Source: Caballeronia turbans (GTDB taxonomy: Bacteria; Pseudomonadota; Gammaproteobacteria; Burkholderiales; Burkholderiaceae). Taken from it: a stretch of DNA of 64,000 nt. The translations under genes were made by a program, and so were the position numbers. The DNA is taken from positions 418,244-482,243 of the forward strand of contig FCOD02000002.1 of the NCBI GenBank assembly GCA_001544655.2, given 5' to 3'. How positions within the stretch are numbered: position 1 is the stretch's first letter; each line of letters begins with the position of its first letter. Shown here piece by piece: positions 18,041 to 26,194 of the stretch. The notes below the pieces were generated by a model, which had not been told where the DNA came from, did no database searches, and saw only the letters and a list, made by a program, of their open reading frames with translations.

Positions 18041-18552
18041 GCGACGCTTTTTCCTTTGCTGGCCCAGGCGTCGAGCGCGGGGCGCGCTTCCCTTCGATAG
18101 GCAGCGAGCGTTTCAGTCGACGCGACGGGCACCGTCAGTTCGAGCCGCAAGCCGTTCGGATCGAAGAAATAGATCGAGCGCACGAAGTGATGATCGGTGA
18201 TGCCAAGCACCTCGATGCCGTGAGCCACGAGACGTTGCTTCATCGTTTCGAGATCGTCGAGCGTGGAAAGGCGCAGCGCGATATGGTTCACCCACGGCGG
18301 CGTGTTCGGCGAAGGCTCTGCGGCCGTTTCGTCGCCGAGATCGAAGAACGCGATGTTCGAGCCGTCCGCCATCTCGAAGAACAGATGCACGTAAGGGCAA
18401 TATTCGCCCGTGCTCGGCACGCGGTCGAGGCGGATCAGATGAACGAGCGGCAGGCCGAGGGTGTCCTCGTAGAAGTGACGCGTTTCTTCGGCATTGCGGC
18501 AACGCCAGGCGAAATGATGCAGGCCGCGCACCGGCGGCAAATGGTCGGACAT
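18037..18552 (-). CDS. VOC-family (glyoxalase/type I extradiol dioxygenase) protein
   Basis: A 171-residue single VOC module pair. Putative metal ligands are in GLHHFAW near the N-terminus, VNHIALRL (about 97-104) and RLELTVP (about 144-150). The start ATG 18552 has AAGGAGA upstream; its stop overlaps the fumarylacetoacetase start. Next to a hydroxylase and a fumarylacetoacetase it is the only visible candidate for a ring-cleaving dioxygenase, but isomerase or lyase activity is equally compatible with the fold. Confidence 0.88.
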   Translation of the reverse strand: MSDHLPPVRGLHHFAWRCRNAEETRHFYEDTLGLPLVHLIRLDRVPSTGEYCPYVHLFFEMADGSNIAFFDLGDETAAEPSPNTPPWVNHIALRLSTLDDLETMKQRLVAHGIEVLGITDHHFVRSIYFFDPNGLRLELTVPVASTETLAAYRREARPALDAWASKGKSVA

Positions 18553-18596
18553 GCTGTGTCTCCTTGAGGCGGCGTGTTGAGGCGAGCTATGCCCGC

Positions 18597-19784
18597 TCAG
18601 ACTTCGATGGCGTCGACGTCGTATTCGAACAGCCAGTTGTAGCGCTCTTTCACGCGCTCCTCGCTCCACTCGCGATCGACGTAATCCGCTGCGCCTTGCG
18701 CATGCGCGAGCGCCGGATTGTGAAAGCGCTTGGTGTTCGCCGCCGAGCCGCGCACGATGCGCGCCGTGCGCTCGAGGCGCAGCGACTCGTAACGTTCGAG
18801 CGCATGCGGCAGATCGTTTGCGTGGCGCGCGAGGCAGCGCGCGATCAGATAACCGTCTTCGAGCGCCATGCCCGCGCCTTGCGCGAGGAACGGCAGCGTG
18901 GGATGACAGGCATCGCCGAGCAAGGTGGCGTTGCCCGAGTTCCAGCGTGGCATCGGCTCACGAATCATGAGCGCCCATTTGTACGGGACGTCGATGGCCG
19001 AGATCATCGTGCGCACGTCTTCGTGCCAGCCGTCGAAATCGGCGAGACATTCGTCGATGGTGCCGCGCTCCGACCACGACTCGACTTGCCAGCCCTCGCG
19101 CTCCACCGCGCCGACGAAGTTGATGAGCTTGTGGCCGCGCAGCGGGTAGTGGATCACGTGGGCGCCCGGTCCAACCCAGTTGGTGCCGTAAGGCGTGCGC
19201 AGATGCTCGGGCAGTTTCGTGGCGTCGATCACGCCGCGCCATGCCATCACGCCCGAATAGACCGGCTCGTCCGCGCCGAAGAGCGCGCGGCGCACGCGCG
19301 AGTGCACGCCGTCCGCGCCGATCAGCAAATCCGCTTCGAAGGGGGCGCCCGAGACGGTCTGCACTTCGACACGCCCGTCCTTCTGCACGATCGACTCGAC
19401 CTTGTGATCGAGCCTGACCGCATCGGGGCTACACGCGCGCACCGCATCGACGAGCGCTTCGTGGAGATCCGCGCGGTGCACGGTCAGATAGGGAAAACCG
19501 TACACTTCGCGCGATGCCGCCCCGAGATCGAAGAGCGGCCAGGTCTGCCCCGTGTTCCAGAGACGCACGCGCTTGCCGGGCGGCTCGCACGCGAGACTTT
19601 CGAGGCGCTCGCCGACGCCGATCCGGTAAAGCACGCGCGTGGCGTTCGGGCTCAGTTGCACGCCCGCGCCGATTTCCCCGAGAGCTTTCGCCTGTTCAAG
19701 GATGGTGACGTCGAAACCCGCTCTTAGTAATGCGGCTCCCGCCGTCAAGCCGCCGATACCGGCTCCTGCAATGACGATCTTCAT
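18597..19784 (-). CDS. FAD-dependent aromatic monooxygenase (salicylate / 3-hydroxybenzoate 6-hydroxylase type)
   Basis: A 395-residue class A flavoprotein monooxygenase. It has GAGIGGL at residues 7-13, the DG motif IGADGVHSRVR (about 160-170), and LLGDACHPTLPFLAQGAGMALED (residues about 285-307), here in two parts. It uses NAD(P)H and O2 to hydroxylate a phenolic or heterocyclic acid. The 194-base gap to ubiX contains three inverted repeats, so this gene likely has its own controlled promoter and starts the enzyme operon. A NicC-like role is possible but the nicotinate genes are absent. Confidence 0.9.
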   Translation of the reverse strand: MKIVIAGAGIGGLTAGAALLRAGFDVTILEQAKALGEIGAGVQLSPNATRVLYRIGVGERLESLACEPPGKRVRLWNTGQTWPLFDLGAASREVYGFPYLTVHRADLHEALVDAVRACSPDAVRLDHKVESIVQKDGRVEVQTVSGAPFEADLLIGADGVHSRVRRALFGADEPVYSGVMAWRGVIDATKLPEHLRTPYGTNWVGPGAHVIHYPLRGHKLINFVGAVEREGWQVESWSERGTIDECLADFDGWHEDVRTMISAIDVPYKWALMIREPMPRWNSGNATLLGDACHPTLPFLAQGAGMALEDGYLIARCLARHANDLPHALERYESLRLERTARIVRGSAANTKRFHNPALAHAQGAADYVDREWSEERVKERYNWLFEYDVDAIEV

Positions 19785-19828
19785 TCGACCTTTCGACCTC
19801 TTTCGTATTGACGCTGTCTCTTATCGAG

Positions 19829-19856
19829 AAGATTTATCATTCGATAGATAAATCTT
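19829..19856. promoter_or_regulatory. Inverted repeat, likely operator upstream of the monooxygenase
   Basis: Perfect 10-bp arms AAGATTTATC / GATAAATCTT are separated by 8 bases centred on TCGA. It lies 45-72 bases upstream of the monooxygenase ATG in an AT-rich gap. Position and symmetry fit a regulator binding site. No run of T follows, which argues against a terminator. Confidence 0.55.
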
Positions 19857-19865
19857 TTAAATGGG

Positions 19866-19885
19866 GTTTCGTTTTAAAACGGAAC
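19866..19885. promoter_or_regulatory. 20-bp near-perfect palindrome, possible operator
   Basis: GTTTCGTTTTAAAACGGAAC is symmetric except for one base pair. It lies 82-101 bases upstream of the monooxygenase start, next to another inverted repeat. A related GGTTCCG element occurs twice upstream of the divergent porin (around 20745-20772), so it may mark a shared regulator. Confidence 0.45.
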
Positions 19886-19934
19886 CACTTTAAAGGAACG
19901 TCATCCGCTAAAGAAGCAAAAGAATTCGAACGAG

Positions 19935-19954
19935 TTATCAATGAAAATTGATAA
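19935..19954. promoter_or_regulatory. Inverted repeat TTATCAAT-N4-ATTGATAA
   Basis: Perfect 8-bp arms with a GAAA loop, 25 bases downstream of the ubiX stop in minus-strand sense. It shares the TTATC/GATAA half-site with the repeat at 19829. It could be an operator or a weak AT-rich hairpin ending the ubiX transcript. Confidence 0.45.
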
Positions 19955-19978
19955 TGCGCGAGCGCACGCGCATGAATC

Positions 19979-20557
19979 TCACATGCCCCAGCGATGCACG
20001 ACCGCGCTTTCGATGCCGAAGAGATCGAGCACGCGCCCGATGGTGTGATCGACCATGTCGTCGAGCGATTCGGGGTTCGCGTAGAATGCCGGCACCGGCG
20101 GATAGACGATTGCTCCGGCTTCGGTCACGCTCGTCATGCTGCGCAAGTGGCCGAGATGCAGCGGCGTTTCCCGAACCATCAGCACGAGCCGGCGGCGCTC
20201 CTTGAGCGTGACGTCGGCGGCGCGCGAAAGCAGGCCGCTCGTCACGCCCGTGGCGATTTCCGAGAGCGTGCGGATCGAGCAGGGCGCGACGATCATGCCC
20301 ATCACAGGGAACGACCCGCTCGAAATCGCCGCGCCGATGTCCGTGTTCGGATAAGTGACCGTGGCGAGCGCGCGAACATCGGCGACGCTGTAGGGCGACT
20401 CGTGCGCGAGCGTGACCTGTGCGGAGCGGCTCATCACCAGATGCGATTCGATGTCGAGCTGCCTGAGCAACTGCAGCAGCCGTACACCGTAGACGACGCC
20501 CGATGCGCCGCTGATGCCCACGATCATGCGCCTGGGCTGTACTGCGCTGAAATGCAT
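19979..20557 (-). CDS. ubiX: UbiX-type flavin prenyltransferase
   Basis: A 192-residue protein. The N-terminal MIVGISGASGVVYGVRLLQLL, the ITGSFPV-like SSGSFPVMGMIVAPCSIRTLSEIATG, and LVMVRETPLHLGHL-type blocks (VLMVRETPLHL) are diagnostic. UbiX joins dimethylallyl phosphate to FMN to make the prenylated FMN used by UbiD. The start ATG 20557 has GGAG upstream. Its presence with a UbiD gene in one locus strongly supports a pFMN-dependent decarboxylation step. The housekeeping ubiX is probably elsewhere, so this may be a dedicated copy. Confidence 0.94.
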   Translation of the reverse strand: MHFSAVQPRRMIVGISGASGVVYGVRLLQLLRQLDIESHLVMSRSAQVTLAHESPYSVADVRALATVTYPNTDIGAAISSGSFPVMGMIVAPCSIRTLSEIATGVTSGLLSRAADVTLKERRRLVLMVRETPLHLGHLRSMTSVTEAGAIVYPPVPAFYANPESLDDMVDHTIGRVLDLFGIESAVVHRWGM

Positions 20558-20855
20558 CTGTGCTCTCCGTTTTAACCGTGATGGAATCAAAACGTCGCGG
20601 ATGTTAGCACGGCGATTCAATCTCCCGGATAACTTATAGGGCTTTTTTGGATCGATCGGTAAAGACCCTGAGTGAATATTCAAGATGTTCTATTGATTGA
20701 TAAATAACTCGTGATTCAAAACGCGAATTGAAGTGGTTAAACTCGGTTCCGCATCGGGCAGAGCGGGTTCCGAACGATGATCCGCAGCACGGTGGGATGC
20801 AGGAAGCCGGCGCCGACGAGCGACCGGCCAACGATAAAAAAATTGGAGACTTCGG
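20558..20855. promoter_or_regulatory. Divergent promoter region, ubiX / porin
   Basis: About 300 bases between divergently transcribed ubiX and porin genes. It is AT-rich around 20670-20740 and contains GATAAAT at 20699-20705 and two GGTTCCG copies near 20745 and 20767, sharing words with the repeats upstream of the monooxygenase. Promoters for both directions must lie here; exact -35/-10 boxes are not obvious. Confidence 0.5.
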
Positions 20856-21947
20856 TTGAGAACTTGTCTGCTCGTCGGCGGCTGCGCCGCGATACTGACT
20901 GGCCCCGTGTGGGCGCAGTCTTCTGTGACGCTGTATGGGAGCATCGACGTCGGTGTCGATTTCGTATCGAACTCTCAGGGCAAGCGCCTGTACCAGGAAT
21001 CGGCAGGCAAGCGTCAGCCCGATCGCTGGGGACTGTTGATCAAGGAGGACCTCGGTGGCGGCAACACGGCGTTCGCGCGGCTCGAATCTGGCTTTCTGAC
21101 CAACACCGGCGCGCAGATCAATCCGACGAGCTTCTTCAATCGCGATGCCTACGTGGGCCTGTCGAACGATCGCTGGGGCTCGCTGAGTTTCGGGAACATC
21201 AACGACTACATCTATCAATATGTCGGGCGGCTGAACAACTCGGTGCCGGGCATCTCCTCGTACTACACGCCCGGCAATCTGGACGGCCTCGCGAATACGC
21301 ACGCGCTCAACAACGCCGTGAAGTACGAGTCGATCGATTTCCACGGTTTCCAGCTGGGCGCGATGAACAGTTTCGGCAATCAGGCGGGCGATTTCAGCGC
21401 GGGGCGTCAATACAGCATCGGCGCGCAATATTCGGGCGGCGCGGTGAATTTCGGCATCGCGTACACGATGTCCCATAACCGCACGGCCGATATCTTCGGC
21501 ACCTTCAGCCTGAACTCGCTGCTCGGCCAGCCGTTGAGGCAGGGCACGATGTTCAACGCCAGCCGATACAGCACGCTCGCCGCCGGGGCCTCGGTGAAGA
21601 TAGGCATCTTCACGCCGCACGTCACGTATTCCGGCGTCAAGCTACAGAACGCGCAAGGCTCGGCCACGCTGAACAACTATCAGGCCGGCGTGAACACGGA
21701 ACTGGTCGGCAGCCTGGGCTTTTTCATCCTCGGGGTATCCGGGAATCACTCGTTGTTTCAGGGTCTCACGATCAACCAGTACAACCTGTTCCTGACCGAT
21801 TACCTTTCGAAGCGCACACAGGTGTACGCGGGCGTGGGCCTGCAACGCGCTTCGGGTCCCGGCGCGCGCGCGGCGCAGTTCGGCTATCAGCCCTCGACGA
21901 GCGGCAGCCAGACGGTCGCGCGCATCGGCGTCAACCATCTGTTTTGA
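20856..21947 (+). CDS. General diffusion porin (Gram-negative porin, OmpC-like), TTG start
   Basis: A 363-residue outer membrane trimeric porin. The signal peptide ends at VWA-QSSVTLYGSID, the Burkholderiales porin start, and the C-terminus is VNHLF with the terminal Phe needed for barrel insertion. Internal motifs include GLLIKEDLGGGNTAFARLE and FFNRDAYVGLSN. TTG 20856 is the only sensible start, with GGAG eight bases upstream. It is divergent from ubiX and followed by an aromatic acid MFS gene, so it probably admits the locus substrate. Confidence 0.93.
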   Translation: MRTCLLVGGCAAILTGPVWAQSSVTLYGSIDVGVDFVSNSQGKRLYQESAGKRQPDRWGLLIKEDLGGGNTAFARLESGFLTNTGAQINPTSFFNRDAYVGLSNDRWGSLSFGNINDYIYQYVGRLNNSVPGISSYYTPGNLDGLANTHALNNAVKYESIDFHGFQLGAMNSFGNQAGDFSAGRQYSIGAQYSGGAVNFGIAYTMSHNRTADIFGTFSLNSLLGQPLRQGTMFNASRYSTLAAGASVKIGIFTPHVTYSGVKLQNAQGSATLNNYQAGVNTELVGSLGFFILGVSGNHSLFQGLTINQYNLFLTDYLSKRTQVYAGVGLQRASGPGARAAQFGYQPSTSGSQTVARIGVNHLF

Positions 21948-22183
21948 AGACATGGAGGCGTCATCGTGCGATGAAACGGAGTGCAAACGGCGCGCGAACG
22001 AGCGTGCGAGGCGGATTCATCACTTATTTCGATCGCTTCATCGTTTCTTTTTGATTGAGCCGCGCGGGGCCGACTCTTATATTGTCACTCCGGCCACGGC
22101 GCCGTCATGAGAGACATTCAGCAGCAGTGCGAGCGGACGCGCCCGACCGGTGCGTCCGTCCGCACGAGGTACACGGGACATAC

Positions 22184-23569
22184 ATGCAAGCAGACCGGAC
22201 TTTCAACATTGCGACATTGATAGAAGAGCAGAAGACGGGGCGCTTCGCCGCCGGTCTGCTCTTCTGGTGTTTCCTGATCATGCTGATGGACGGCTACGAT
22301 CAGACGGCCGTGTCGTTCGCGGCGCCCGCCATCATCAAGGACTGGCACGTCGCGCGCGGCGGATTCGGACCTGTGTTCGGCGCGGGCCTCTTCGGGACGT
22401 TGATCGGCTCGTTCATCTTCGGCTATCTCGGTGACCGGCTCGGGCGCAAGAAGGCGATCATCATCGGCAGCCTTTTCTTCGGTGCGCTGACCTACGCTTC
22501 GGTGTGGGTGACTTCGCTTCAGGAACTGATGCTGCTGCGCTTTCTGGCCGGCATCGGCATGGGCGGCGTGGTGCCGAATTCGGTTGCGCTGGTCGCAGAA
22601 TATGCGCCGAAGCGCCTGCGCGCCACATGGGTCACGCTGATGTTCTCGGGCTTCTCCATCGGTGCGGGGTCGGGCGGCGTGGTGTCGTCGTCGCTGATTC
22701 ATCGCTTTGGCTGGCCTGTCATGTTCGCGGTCGGCGGCGTCGGCTCGGTGCTCGTTGCGCTGCTGCTGATTTTCATGTTGCCGGAGTCCGCGAAGCTGCT
22801 CGTGCTGCGGCAGCGCGATCCGCAGATGCTGCGCAAACTCATGACGCGCCTGCGCCCCGATCTGAAAATTTCCGCCGATGCGCACTTCGTGGCCGGCGAA
22901 GTGCGCGAGAAACAGCGCTTCGTGCTGAAGCTGATTTTCTCCGATGGTCTCGCAGCCATCACGCCGCTGCTGTGGATCGTGTTCATCGCAAACTCGATGG
23001 CGCTGTATTTCCTGCAGAACTGGCTGCCGATTCTGATGGAGGGCATGGGCATCGACCCGCGCGGCGCGGGGCTCATCACGATGATGTTCTCCGTGGGTGG
23101 CGTGATCGGTGGTCTCGTGCTCTGCCGCTTCGTCGATCGTCATGGTGTCGCGGCGATCATTTCGTTGCCCGTCATCGGCCTTCCGGTCGTCGCGGCGCTC
23201 GGCCACGGCTCGTCGCAGGGCTGGCTCATGCTCGCCGTGTTCGCTACCGGCTTTTGCGTGGTGGGCGCGCAGTACGGGCTCTATGCGGTGGCCGGCATGA
23301 TCTATCCCACGTCGTTCCGCTCGGCGGGTGTCGGCAGTGCGATTTCGGTGGGCAAGATAGGCTCGGTGTCCGGGCCCGTGATCGGCGGCCTGCTGCTGTC
23401 GATGCACCTGCCCGTCACGCAGCTTTTCTATGCGGCCTCGCTGCTGTTCCTCATTGCCGCCGTGTTCTCGACGATCCTCGCGCTGCTTTATCGCGCGCGC
23501 TTCGGCGAACCGCGGAACGTCGAGACGGCCGTCGAACCGGCGCAGGGTTCGCTGGTGCAGGACTCTTGA
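22184..23569 (+). CDS. Aromatic acid:H+ symporter family MFS transporter
   Basis: A 461-residue, 12-helix MFS carrier. The helix-1 motif DGYDQTAVSFAAPAI (residues about 36-50) with paired Asp residues is the AAHS signature, and GYLGDRLGRKK follows helix 2. A second-half PTSFRSAGVG motif is also typical. AAHS members import 4-hydroxybenzoate, protocatechuate, gentisate and similar acids. The start ATG 22184 begins MQADRTFNIATL; the longer frame from 22055 has no support. It lies downstream of the porin and is probably the inner membrane importer of the catabolic locus. Confidence 0.92.
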   Translation: MQADRTFNIATLIEEQKTGRFAAGLLFWCFLIMLMDGYDQTAVSFAAPAIIKDWHVARGGFGPVFGAGLFGTLIGSFIFGYLGDRLGRKKAIIIGSLFFGALTYASVWVTSLQELMLLRFLAGIGMGGVVPNSVALVAEYAPKRLRATWVTLMFSGFSIGAGSGGVVSSSLIHRFGWPVMFAVGGVGSVLVALLLIFMLPESAKLLVLRQRDPQMLRKLMTRLRPDLKISADAHFVAGEVREKQRFVLKLIFSDGLAAITPLLWIVFIANSMALYFLQNWLPILMEGMGIDPRGAGLITMMFSVGGVIGGLVLCRFVDRHGVAAIISLPVIGLPVVAALGHGSSQGWLMLAVFATGFCVVGAQYGLYAVAGMIYPTSFRSAGVGSAISVGKIGSVSGPVIGGLLLSMHLPVTQLFYAASLLFLIAAVFSTILALLYRARFGEPRNVETAVEPAQGSLVQDS

Positions 23570-23590
23570 TCACGTAATCTCGCGGCTCGG

Positions 23591-23621
23591 CGCGCCGCCG
23601 GGCCTTCCGCACGGCGGCGCG
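23591..23621. terminator. GC-rich hairpin after the MFS gene
   Basis: Perfect 10-bp arms CGCGCCGCCG (23591-23600) and CGGCGGCGCG (23612-23621) with an 11-base loop start 22 bases after the MFS stop codon. No T-run follows, so it may be a weak terminator or an RNA-stabilising hairpin. Confidence 0.45.
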
Positions 23622-23845
23622 GCAGATAAATCTCATGGTTGTGGCATCGAAAGGCATGCGACACGGCGTACGCTGCAAGCGCGATGACACTCCGTCAGAA
23701 AGCAATGGACATGAGAAGGCTTCCGAAGTGCTGTGCAACGTTGCAAAAGCACAAGCACCACGCGCCTCCGAACGAACGCGTCGCCCGGCGTGCATTTTGA
23801 ACGCCGCATACAATCACGCGCATTGTCCTTTGCATTCGTAAAACC

Positions 23846-24427
23846 ATGAGCCACTTTCGTCCCGTCAAGCTGGAGCACGCCAGCCGTCTCATCAACCACG
23901 GTCCGACCGTCCTCGTCACCAGCGCACATGGCGGGCGCCGCAACGTGATGGCCGCCGCCTGGTCGATGCCGGTGGAGTTCACGCCGCCGCGCGTCGCCGT
24001 AGTGATCGACAAACACACCTACACGCGCGAACTGGCTGCCGCGAGTGGCACGTTCGGCCTCATCGTGCCCGGCGCCGCGATGATCGACCTCACCTACGCG
24101 GTCGGTTCGACGAGCGGGCGCGAGATCGACAAGTTCGCAGCCTTCGGCATCGAGACGGTAGCCGGGCCGGTGCTCGGCCTGCCGCTCATCGAAACAAACT
24201 GCGCGGCGTGGCTCGAATGCAGGCTCATCGACGAGAAGCACACGGAAGACGCCTACGACACCTGCTTCGCGGAAGTCGTCGCCGCCGCCGCGGATGCGCG
24301 CGTGTTCGTCGACGGACACTGGGTCATCGACGACTCGAACCAGCCGCTGCATACGATTCACCATCTGGGCGCGGGCAAGTTCGTGCGCGCGTCGTCGATG
24401 GAGCAGGCGAAGCCGCTCACGCGCTGA
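23846..24427 (+). CDS. Flavin reductase-like FMN-binding protein
   Basis: A 193-residue protein of the flavin reductase/DIM6-NTAB family: GPTVLVTSAHGGRRNVMAAAW near the N-terminus, then PPRVAVVIDKHTYT and GTFGLIVPG. Such proteins bind FMN and either reduce free flavin for a monooxygenase or act as oxidoreductases. It lies downstream of the porin and importer genes on the same strand, 277 bases away. It could supply reduced flavin to an enzyme of the locus, though the FAD monooxygenase there should reduce its own flavin. Confidence 0.87.
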   Translation: MSHFRPVKLEHASRLINHGPTVLVTSAHGGRRNVMAAAWSMPVEFTPPRVAVVIDKHTYTRELAAASGTFGLIVPGAAMIDLTYAVGSTSGREIDKFAAFGIETVAGPVLGLPLIETNCAAWLECRLIDEKHTEDAYDTCFAEVVAAAADARVFVDGHWVIDDSNQPLHTIHHLGAGKFVRASSMEQAKPLTR

Positions 24428-24653
24428 TGTCCACCTCAGGGCGTTTAGTGCGCCCGCTCCAGCCCGCATCGAAGGGCTAAAGCTTCCCGTTTCCCCGTCG
24501 ATAAAGAGACGTCGACCGCGAAAGACCGACAGGCTAATCGCGGCGGCGTTTTCGAGCTTGCGATCCGTCATTCGAATTCGGACGCGGGCGATAGATGGGC
24601 GAGGACAGGTCTCGTAAGCGACCGCTCGCACCGTCAGGGGAATGGGGTCGGGT

Positions 24654-25316
24654 ATGAAACAGCGTTTTTCGGTCGTGCGGTTCCTGATTTATCTGGTCGG
24701 CTTCACGAGTCTCCCGATGTTGAGGCTCGTCGTTTCGCCGGACGGCCAGGGCGGCATCACCGCGTTCGTCGCGTGCGTGGCGGCGCTCGCGGCGGGGTAC
24801 ATGGTGTATTACGCGTCGTCGGAAGGCTATCTGCGCAATCTGATGAGCGGCGTCGTGATGTATCTCGCGCTCGCAGCCGTGGTGGCTGCGTGTCCGCCTT
24901 TCGTGCTCGTGCTCGCGTTCTGGTCGCTCGCGAGCCTCCTGAAGCGGCGGCGCGCGCTGCTCGTTCATGCGATGTCGAGTATTGCGCTCTTCGTTCTGAT
25001 CTTTCCGATGCCGCTCGCGCAACGCATCGGCATGCCCGAGCTGGCGGGCGCGCCCGCGGCCATCGCGTATATCGGGTTCGCGGTCGCCTGGTCCGCATGG
25101 GCATCGTGCAGCCCGCTGAAGCTCGGCCTCTTCAAATTCTCGACGATGCTGCTCGCGGTGCCTCTCATCGCGTCGTTCGTCGCACTGGTGGGCGGCGGCA
25201 TGTTCAGCCGCCCGGAGCGGCGCGTGCGCAACTCGCTGATGCGCGCGCGCAAGGCGCTGACGCTCACGTTGCCGGCGCCCGAGATGGCCGTGCGGAGCGA
25301 GGTTGTCGTCGAATGA
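24654..25316 (+). CDS. Multi-pass membrane protein of unknown function
   Basis: A 220-residue protein with about six hydrophobic segments (RFLIYLVGFTSLPML, FVACVAALAAGYMVYYAS, GVVMYLALAAVVAAC, later LLAVPLIASFVALVGGG) and a basic C-terminal tail. I recognise no family. Start choice between ATG 24642 and ATG 24654 is uncertain; the second is preferred because the purine-rich GGGG lies at normal spacing. It stands alone between a flavin reductase gene and a methyltransferase gene. Confidence 0.6.
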   Translation: MKQRFSVVRFLIYLVGFTSLPMLRLVVSPDGQGGITAFVACVAALAAGYMVYYASSEGYLRNLMSGVVMYLALAAVVAACPPFVLVLAFWSLASLLKRRRALLVHAMSSIALFVLIFPMPLAQRIGMPELAGAPAAIAYIGFAVAWSAWASCSPLKLGLFKFSTMLLAVPLIASFVALVGGGMFSRPERRVRNSLMRARKALTLTLPAPEMAVRSEVVVE

Positions 25317-25417
25317 TCGGAATTCATGCGCGCGAGCGAGGGTGACGCCCTCGATCGCCCTGTGATAAAAACGTGCGACGGCAGCTTGCAGGCGCACGAA
25401 TAGTCACAGGAGACCCA

Positions 25418-26194
25418 ATGACTTCCCCCCGGCGCAAAGAACTCGACGAAACCGGCAATAAAGCCCCGCACGAGCCGCTCACCGCCTACTATTCCGACGA
25501 ACCCGGCAGGCGCCTCTGGCTGCGCGCCATGTTCGACCGCACCGCCTCCGATTACGACGCCATCGAGCGCGCAATGGCCTTCGGCTCCGGCGCGTGGTAT
25601 CGCAACCGGGCGCTGCGGTCGGCGGGTCTCGCGCGCGGCATGCGCGTGCTCGACGTCGGCATGGGCACCGGGCTCGTCACGAAGGAAGCGGTCGCGATCA
25701 CGGGCGATCCGTCGCTCGTCACGGGTGTCGATCCGAGTCCGGGCATGGTCGGCGAGGCGCATCTGCCGATCGGCGTGGAGACACGCATCGGCACCGCGGA
25801 GGATCTGCCGTGCGACAGTGCCGCTTACGACTTCCTCAGCATGGGTTTCGCGCTTCGGCACGTCAGCAATCTCGCAAAAGCCTTCGATGAATATTTTCGC
25901 GTGCTCGCGCCCGGCGGACAGCTCTGCGTGCTCGAGATCACGCGGCCAGCGCACGGTGTCGGCGTCGCGGCATTGAAGTTCTACATGCGCGGCGTCGTGC
26001 CGATGATCGCCCGCATCGTCGGAAGGAAAGGGGAAAGCGTCGAACTGATGCGCTATTACTGGGACACGATCGAGGCGTGCGTGCCGCCCGCCGCCGTGAT
26101 CGCTGCCATCGAACGCGCGGGCTTTGCGAACGTGCGCCGCGATGTCGAACTCGGCATCTTCTCCGCTTATTGCGCGACGAAACCGGCGGCCTGA
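25418..26194 (+). CDS. UbiE/MenG-like class I SAM-dependent methyltransferase
   Basis: A 258-residue protein. An FDRTASDYDAIERAMAFGSG segment resembles the UbiE N-terminal signature. The SAM site is VLDVGMGTGLVTKEA, with later FALRHVSN and VLAPGGQLCVLEI. The start ATG 25418 has CAGGAGA upstream. Its last 28 bases overlap the end of the convergent aryl-polyene dehydratase gene. UbiE-like enzymes C-methylate quinone rings; here it could also modify the aryl head of the polyene, which is inference from position only. Confidence 0.88.
   Translation: MTSPRRKELDETGNKAPHEPLTAYYSDEPGRRLWLRAMFDRTASDYDAIERAMAFGSGAWYRNRALRSAGLARGMRVLDVGMGTGLVTKEAVAITGDPSLVTGVDPSPGMVGEAHLPIGVETRIGTAEDLPCDSAAYDFLSMGFALRHVSNLAKAFDEYFRVLAPGGQLCVLEITRPAHGVGVAALKFYMRGVVPMIARIVGRKGESVELMRYYWDTIEACVPPAAVIAAIERAGFANVRRDVELGIFSAYCATKPAA

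Noticed and set aside
16694-19784. Nicotinate (nic) degradation cluster
   Set aside because: A monooxygenase and an alpha/beta hydrolase are compatible, but dihydroxypyridine dioxygenase, maleate isomerase and amidase genes are absent.
9385-20557. Furoate/furandicarboxylate (hmf) pathway
   Set aside because: UbiD, UbiX, a Mo hydroxylase and a crotonase-like gene fit, but no furoyl-CoA synthetase is present, and a flavin monooxygenase, VOC and fumarylacetoacetase do not belong to that route. It remains a partial analogue only.
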